Positions 60,190 to 64,000 of a stretch of DNA of 64,000 nucleotides are shown here, one piece after another. The notes under the pieces are model-generated. The model was not told where the DNA came from and ran no database searches. It saw only the letters and a program-made list of their open reading frames with translations. Source of the stretch: Microlunatus speluncae (GTDB lineage: Bacteria > Actinomycetota > Actinomycetes > Propionibacteriales > Propionibacteriaceae); NCBI RefSeq assembly GCF_009299835.1, contig NZ_VKCZ01000021.1, forward strand, positions 124,001-188,000. Direction: 5' to 3'. Position 1 is the first letter of the stretch. Every line of letters begins with the position of its first letter. The position numbers and the translations under genes are program-made.

Positions 60190-62163
60190 TCAGATCACGA
60201 TCACTTCGAACAGTTCGAAGGAAGGAAGCTCCACCAAGATCGAATCACTGTCCTGCCTGATCTTGCAATCTTGATCACTGACGAGCGACCTTGCGGAAGT
60301 GCCGGCCGGCAGGCGGAGTCGAGCCCCGGAGATCGGTAGTGGTGCGCCGAATCCCTGGCGCCGAGCCCCACTCAGATTGATCAGATGGACGACGGTGCGG
60401 GATCCGTTGGTCCCGATGATCACTTCGACCTGCTCGGGCAGGTCACTGTCGGCCACCGGTTGCGGTCCGGCAAGCCCACGAACCAGCTCGAGCATCAATC
60501 TTCGAAGATCGCCGGTGCCGAACTCCCGGAAGGTCCGGCCGATGGTCCAGGCGACGCGGACCGCGGTGCCGGCGGCGTTGGCGGCGACGGCAGCCAGTTC
60601 GCTGACCTGGTGGCCGTAGGCCTTCTCCGGCGGAGCGAAGGAGGCCTGCGGCAGCACCCGCCAGTTCACCGCCGCCTCCGCCGGAAGGTCGAGGTCGAAC
60701 AGGTCACCGTAGATCGGCAGCAGGGTGTCGCCGTCGGTGGCGTAGGTCGAGCGGGTCTCGGTGAAGCCGAGGTGCCGGCCGGTCACCCGGCCACCCGGTG
60801 ATCGGCTGAGTTGATCTTGGTCGCCGGCCAGGGCGCTCGATCCGGTGATCACGAAGGCGGTGGTATCGCCGATGCCGTCGAGTGCGGTGATCACCTCGGC
60901 CGGTAGCGGGCCGAGGTCGGGCAGGATCAGGGTCCGGAACCGGCTCAGCGCGCCGAGCCGGGCGGCCTCGGCCAGTCGCTCGACCGGCAGCACGTCGAAG
61001 GGGACGTGTCCCTGCTGCAGGGCGGCGTACCAGCCGAGGAACTCGTCCCGCGCCGGGCCCGACTGGGTCATCGCGTCGGGTCGGACCAGGGCGACGGTGG
61101 CGGCCGGGCGCAGGCCGTCATAGACCGCGCGATGGTCACGGTGGAACCGGGTGAGCTCGGCCGCCGCTTCCAGTCCCGGGTAGTTGATCACGCCGACCGG
61201 TCCCATGATGTAGGTGGACGGGTTGGCGCCGCGGGCGATGGCCTGGGCGAAGAACTGCCCGACGTGATGCGGATCCTCGGCGGCCATCCGGTACGGCATG
61301 TCCACGAAGACCGTGGAGTTGACCAGCACCGGCTTGTCCGGCCGCACGGTCTTGGCGGCACTGACCGCCTCGGCGGTGGCCGAAGGCCACAGCTCGCGGC
61401 CGATCTTGTTGTTGGCCTCGTGGAAGACGATGTCGGAGCGGGAGCCGAGGATCAGCGGCGCGTCGGGCCGGCGGGCGGCGAGGTGATCACGGATCCGGCC
61501 GGTCAGGTCGTCCAGGACGCCGCGACAGAAGGCACGCCAGCGGGGGAAGTCCGGCGACTCCGGCCCGGCCGGCAGGGTGAGCCCGTCCGCCGCCTCGGCG
61601 AAGCGGACCTGGCAGGCGTCGCAGTGACAGACCCCGTGCCGGACCCCGTGGTAGTCGACCTCGCTGTAGCCGAACCAGTTGAAGAAGAACCCGTCGATCG
61701 GGTAGCGGTCGAGGATCTCGTCCAGGATGTCGAACGTCCGGTGCTGGTAGTAGTCGCCACTGGGGCAGACGCTGGCCAGGCCCTCGATCTGCTGCCGGTT
61801 GCCGTCCCGCGACCGGAAACACCAGTCCGGATGCTCGTCGGCGATCGGCAGCGCGATCTTGGAGAAGTCCATCCGGGCCATCAGCCGCATTCCGCGATCA
61901 TGGGCGGCCCGGACCGCGTCGCCGACCAGGTCACCGCTGGACCGCTCGCGCAGGAAGGGATTGCGGGTGTGGAAGGGCAGCTCGCTCGGATAGTTGGCCA
62001 GGATCCCGCCGGTGTTGATCAACCAGGTGTCGGCCCCGTGCCGCTGGATCGCGTCCAAGATCGCGTCGACGTCGAGACCCGCGTCGATCTCCCGCAGATT
62101 GGTCTGGAACATCTCGAACGGTCGCTCCCACCAGCGGGCCCGTTCCCCGGCGTCAGCGGTCAT
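60190..62163 (-). CDS. Glycoside hydrolase-like TIM-barrel protein (GH42/alpha-amylase-like fold)
   Basis: 657 residues. The N-terminal barrel (WWERPFEMFQTNLREIDAGLDVDAILDAIQRHGADTWLI...DGFFFNWFGYSEVDYHGV) is followed by a flavodoxin-like beta-galactosidase-trimerisation-type domain (DATTAFVITGSSALAG region) and a beta-sandwich tail. NWFGY and the CHCDACQ motif mark uncharacterised GH-like proteins that are usually in sugar catabolic clusters. The start is the ATG at 62163. Divergent from a second barrel protein. No signal peptide, so it works inside the cell. Confidence 0.75.
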   Translation of the reverse strand: MTADAGERARWWERPFEMFQTNLREIDAGLDVDAILDAIQRHGADTWLINTGGILANYPSELPFHTRNPFLRERSSGDLVGDAVRAAHDRGMRLMARMDFSKIALPIADEHPDWCFRSRDGNRQQIEGLASVCPSGDYYQHRTFDILDEILDRYPIDGFFFNWFGYSEVDYHGVRHGVCHCDACQVRFAEAADGLTLPAGPESPDFPRWRAFCRGVLDDLTGRIRDHLAARRPDAPLILGSRSDIVFHEANNKIGRELWPSATAEAVSAAKTVRPDKPVLVNSTVFVDMPYRMAAEDPHHVGQFFAQAIARGANPSTYIMGPVGVINYPGLEAAAELTRFHRDHRAVYDGLRPAATVALVRPDAMTQSGPARDEFLGWYAALQQGHVPFDVLPVERLAEAARLGALSRFRTLILPDLGPLPAEVITALDGIGDTTAFVITGSSALAGDQDQLSRSPGGRVTGRHLGFTETRSTYATDGDTLLPIYGDLFDLDLPAEAAVNWRVLPQASFAPPEKAYGHQVSELAAVAANAAGTAVRVAWTIGRTFREFGTGDLRRLMLELVRGLAGPQPVADSDLPEQVEVIIGTNGSRTVVHLINLSGARRQGFGAPLPISGARLRLPAGTSARSLVSDQDCKIRQDSDSILVELPSFELFEVIVI

Positions 62164-62352
62164 CGTGATCACTCCCGATCGGCGTCGTCGCTGCCCGTAC
62201 CCTAACAACAATTTTGTCAGACCAGAATGCTTGACTTGCAAGATCTCGGCCGGAAGACTTCCACTTACCGGAACCAGTGTGGTGCTTATCGGAAAGATTT
62301 GCGATGGCATCGCGTTCCCCTCCCGTCGATCACCGTCTGAAGGGATGCAGCA
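62164..62352. promoter_or_regulatory. Divergent promoter region of the two barrel genes
   Basis: A 189-base spacer. TAACAACAATTTTGTCAGACC at about 62202-62222 contains a TNGTnnnACnA-like half, the form bound by GntR/FadR-type regulators. A GCTTGACTTGCAAGATC segment follows with partial symmetry. It probably carries promoters for both genes; no regulator gene is in the window. Confidence 0.4.
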
Positions 62353-63684
62353 GTGCCGCTGAACGAGATCGCCGCCAGCCTCTACGCCTGGGACCTCGCC
62401 GACGAGACCGTCGAGCGCTGCCTGGACAACCTGCAGGCCCTCGCCGGGGTCAACTCGGCCTACCTGGTCGGCATGATGCACAAGGAGAAGCGGCCGCTGC
62501 ACGCCCGCTTCTATCCGCACAATCCGGTCCGCAAGTACTACACCCCGGAGGACAGCCGGGCCTACTGGCGGCCCGACCCGGCCGCCTACCCGGGTCGGAT
62601 CAAGCCGCTCACCTCCGATCGCGACTTCCTGGCCGGCACCGACTGGCTGGAGGTGTTGATCAAGGACGCGCGCAGCCGCGGGATGAAGACCGGTTGCGAG
62701 ATCTCGCACACCGTGATCGACGCCCAGGTCGCCCGGGAGCAGTATCCCGATGTGCTGCAGCGCGATGTGTTCGGCCACGTGGTCGGCACCTTCGAGGCGA
62801 TCGAGGCCCAGCGGGCCCTGCCCTGCCTGAACAATCCCGATGTCGCGGAGTATCTGGCCGGACTGGTGACCGACCTGGTCGGCCGGCACGACATCGACTT
62901 CATCCAGTCCTGCCTGGTGATGTTCGGCTCGGGCTACAGCCGCAGCAACACCGTCGGCGGCAGCGCCGTCCGCGCCTCCTGGAACGAGGTGCTGGCCACC
63001 ACGACCGGCGGCTGCTTCTGCGACAGTTGCCGGGACAAGGCGGTGGCGCAGGGTCTCGACTGGGACGCGATCGTGGCCGAGGTGCGCCACCTCAATCTGG
63101 TCTACACCGGCCGGGACCTGGAGCAGGCGCACGAGGGGCAACTGCTCCGGGAGAGCAACTACAGCGAGGCCGAGCTGCTGCTGGAGAACGCGGCGTTCGC
63201 GTCCTGGCTGGCTTTCCGCCGGCGCAGCATCGACGACCTGTTCGCCTTGATCAACAAGGCCGCCCACGACGCCCGGCCGGGCATCGACTTCCGTTACAAC
63301 ACCTACATGGCGCGGCCCGAGCTGGCCGGGCTCAACTTCACCTCCGCCTTCCAGCACGTCGATTCGGTCCGCGAGTCGGACTATTCCGATCAGCTGGGCA
63401 CGGCAGAGGGCGTCGCGATCAAGCGGGCGAAGCTGATGAAGGTCCGCCGCGCCCTCGCCTACGACAAGCCGCTGCTGGCCGCCCTCGGGGTCCGGCCCAA
63501 CGCCACCCCGGAGACCCTGCGTGCCTCGGTCAAGGCCGCCGTCGACTCCGGCTGCGACGGGCTCTCGCTCGGACACTACGACGGCGCCACGATGGAGCGG
63601 TTGCGCGCCGTCACCGAGGGAGTCGCGGAGTGGGAGGGGCTGGAGAGCAGCTGGATCCACCAGCCCGACCGGGATCGATCATGA
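62353..63684 (+). CDS. Uncharacterised TIM-barrel protein of a sugar catabolic cluster
   Basis: 443 residues. The start ASLYAWDLADETVERCLDNLQALAGVNSAYLVGMMHKEKRP and a CDSC motif (GCFCDSCRDKA) mirror the GH-like neighbour's CHCDACQ, suggesting a related barrel with a metal-binding Cys pair. GCDGLSLGHYDGATMERLRA closes the barrel. No catalytic family can be named. The GTG is behind AGGGATGCAGCA. It overlaps the enolase-superfamily gene by 4 bases. Confidence 0.75.
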   Translation: MPLNEIAASLYAWDLADETVERCLDNLQALAGVNSAYLVGMMHKEKRPLHARFYPHNPVRKYYTPEDSRAYWRPDPAAYPGRIKPLTSDRDFLAGTDWLEVLIKDARSRGMKTGCEISHTVIDAQVAREQYPDVLQRDVFGHVVGTFEAIEAQRALPCLNNPDVAEYLAGLVTDLVGRHDIDFIQSCLVMFGSGYSRSNTVGGSAVRASWNEVLATTTGGCFCDSCRDKAVAQGLDWDAIVAEVRHLNLVYTGRDLEQAHEGQLLRESNYSEAELLLENAAFASWLAFRRRSIDDLFALINKAAHDARPGIDFRYNTYMARPELAGLNFTSAFQHVDSVRESDYSDQLGTAEGVAIKRAKLMKVRRALAYDKPLLAALGVRPNATPETLRASVKAAVDSGCDGLSLGHYDGATMERLRAVTEGVAEWEGLESSWIHQPDRDRS

Positions 63685-64000
63685 GCACGATCCGCTCGAT
63701 CACGATCACCGAGTTCGAGTGGCAGCCGCCGGGGTCGAAGCGCGACTCGCGCAAGTTCGCGGTCTCGATCAGCACCACCGACGACGAGCTCGGTGAATAC
63801 GTCGCCCTGTGGAGCGCCCCGCCGTTGGCCGTGCCGCAGACGATCGCCGCCGCCCGGATGTTGATCAATCATGATCCGCGGGACCGGGAACGACTGTGGA
63901 ACCTGGTCTCCCGGGCCCACGCCAAGAACGACCGGATCGGCTACGGCGCCCTGGACATCGCGCTCTGGGACCTGGCCGGCCGGACGCTGGGGGTCCCGAT
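63681..64000 (+). CDS. Mandelate racemase/muconate-lactonizing enzyme family protein (3' cut by window)
   Basis: The first 106 residues of an enolase-superfamily enzyme: an N-terminal capping domain (ITEFEWQPPGSKRDSRKFAV...RERLWNLVSRAHAKNDRIGYGALDIALWDLAGRTLGVP), in which ALDIALWDLAGR is the family's signature. Such enzymes abstract a proton next to a carboxylate in sugar acids. Coupled to the barrel gene (ATGA), so the cluster probably degrades a sugar acid or uronate. Confidence 0.88.
   Translation, partial: MSTIRSITITEFEWQPPGSKRDSRKFAVSISTTDDELGEYVALWSAPPLAVPQTIAAARMLINHDPRDRERLWNLVSRAHAKNDRIGYGALDIALWDLAGRTLGVP

Noticed and set aside
62164-63660. N-terminal extension of the minus-strand barrel protein up to 63660
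   Set aside because: The extra ~500 residues are antisense to the 62353-63684 gene and have shadow-frame composition. The ATG at 62163 starts the recognisable fold.

Overview
The window is about 70% GC and has the marks of a high-GC actinobacterium: GTG starts, several leaderless-looking genes, an ECF41 sigma factor, the thrC-cysO pair, DUF3263, DUF6194, CGNR and DUF1345 proteins, and a LigD-type polymerase. The gene content and the many TGATCA sites suggest a Propionibacteriales/Propionibacteriaceae-like soil organism, but that placement is inference. There is no phage, integrase, transposase, CRISPR array or rRNA. One tRNA (Thr-TGT) is present.

0-12.6 kb: adenosine-deaminase-like enzyme, a quinone-reductase-type dehydrogenase divergent from its TetR (two TTAACRSYGTTAA operators), an MFS pump with a SoxR/MerR-type promoter, DUF6194 divergent from a tandem-HTH MerR, a secreted subtilase, a frameshifted Rrf2 regulator, an MFS remnant, a RecQ-like helicase with a phosphoribosyltransferase tail, a secreted lectin-like protein between two inverted hairpin repeats, and cysO-thrC behind a SAM-I riboswitch. 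12.6-28.2 kb: kinase, DUF3263, oxidoreductase-manA pair, EgtD-like methyltransferase plus a membrane partner, ECF41 sigma/flavoprotein operon with a matching promoter, a decayed patch at 21.2-21.9 kb, WYL regulator divergent from an FAD monooxygenase, a CPBP protease, DUF1345 and a secreted beta-propeller.

28.2-29.3 kb is a 1-kb non-coding array of nested repeats, the strangest stretch in the window. 29.3-38.9 kb: canonical recQ, a two-domain secreted glycerophosphodiesterase, a nucleotidyltransferase/HTH toxin-antitoxin-like pair, tRNA-Thr, DUF2867 divergent from a TetR, RidA with two CGNR proteins, and an MFS exporter. 39.0-46.0 kb: an RbsABC-like sugar or polyol ABC importer with its SDR dehydrogenase, divergent from a SorC regulator, then an MHS-type symporter. 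46.2-53.2 kb: a large secreted phosphodiester glycosidase/phosphoesterase, a ParA-like ATPase with a Pro-rich N-terminus, a macrodomain protein, YccF and a NUDIX remnant. 53.2-60.2 kb: several hairpin repeats, a membrane protein, LigD-polymerase with exonuclease III, a sialidase-like protein, and an M15 peptidase. 60.2-64 kb: two divergent TIM-barrel glycan-type proteins, the second coupled to an enolase-superfamily gene cut by the window edge.

Two properties cut across genes. TGATCA is about 30-fold more frequent than base composition predicts. At least five families of palindromic intergenic elements sit in gene ends and spacers, some of them supplying the stop codon or last residues of a gene.
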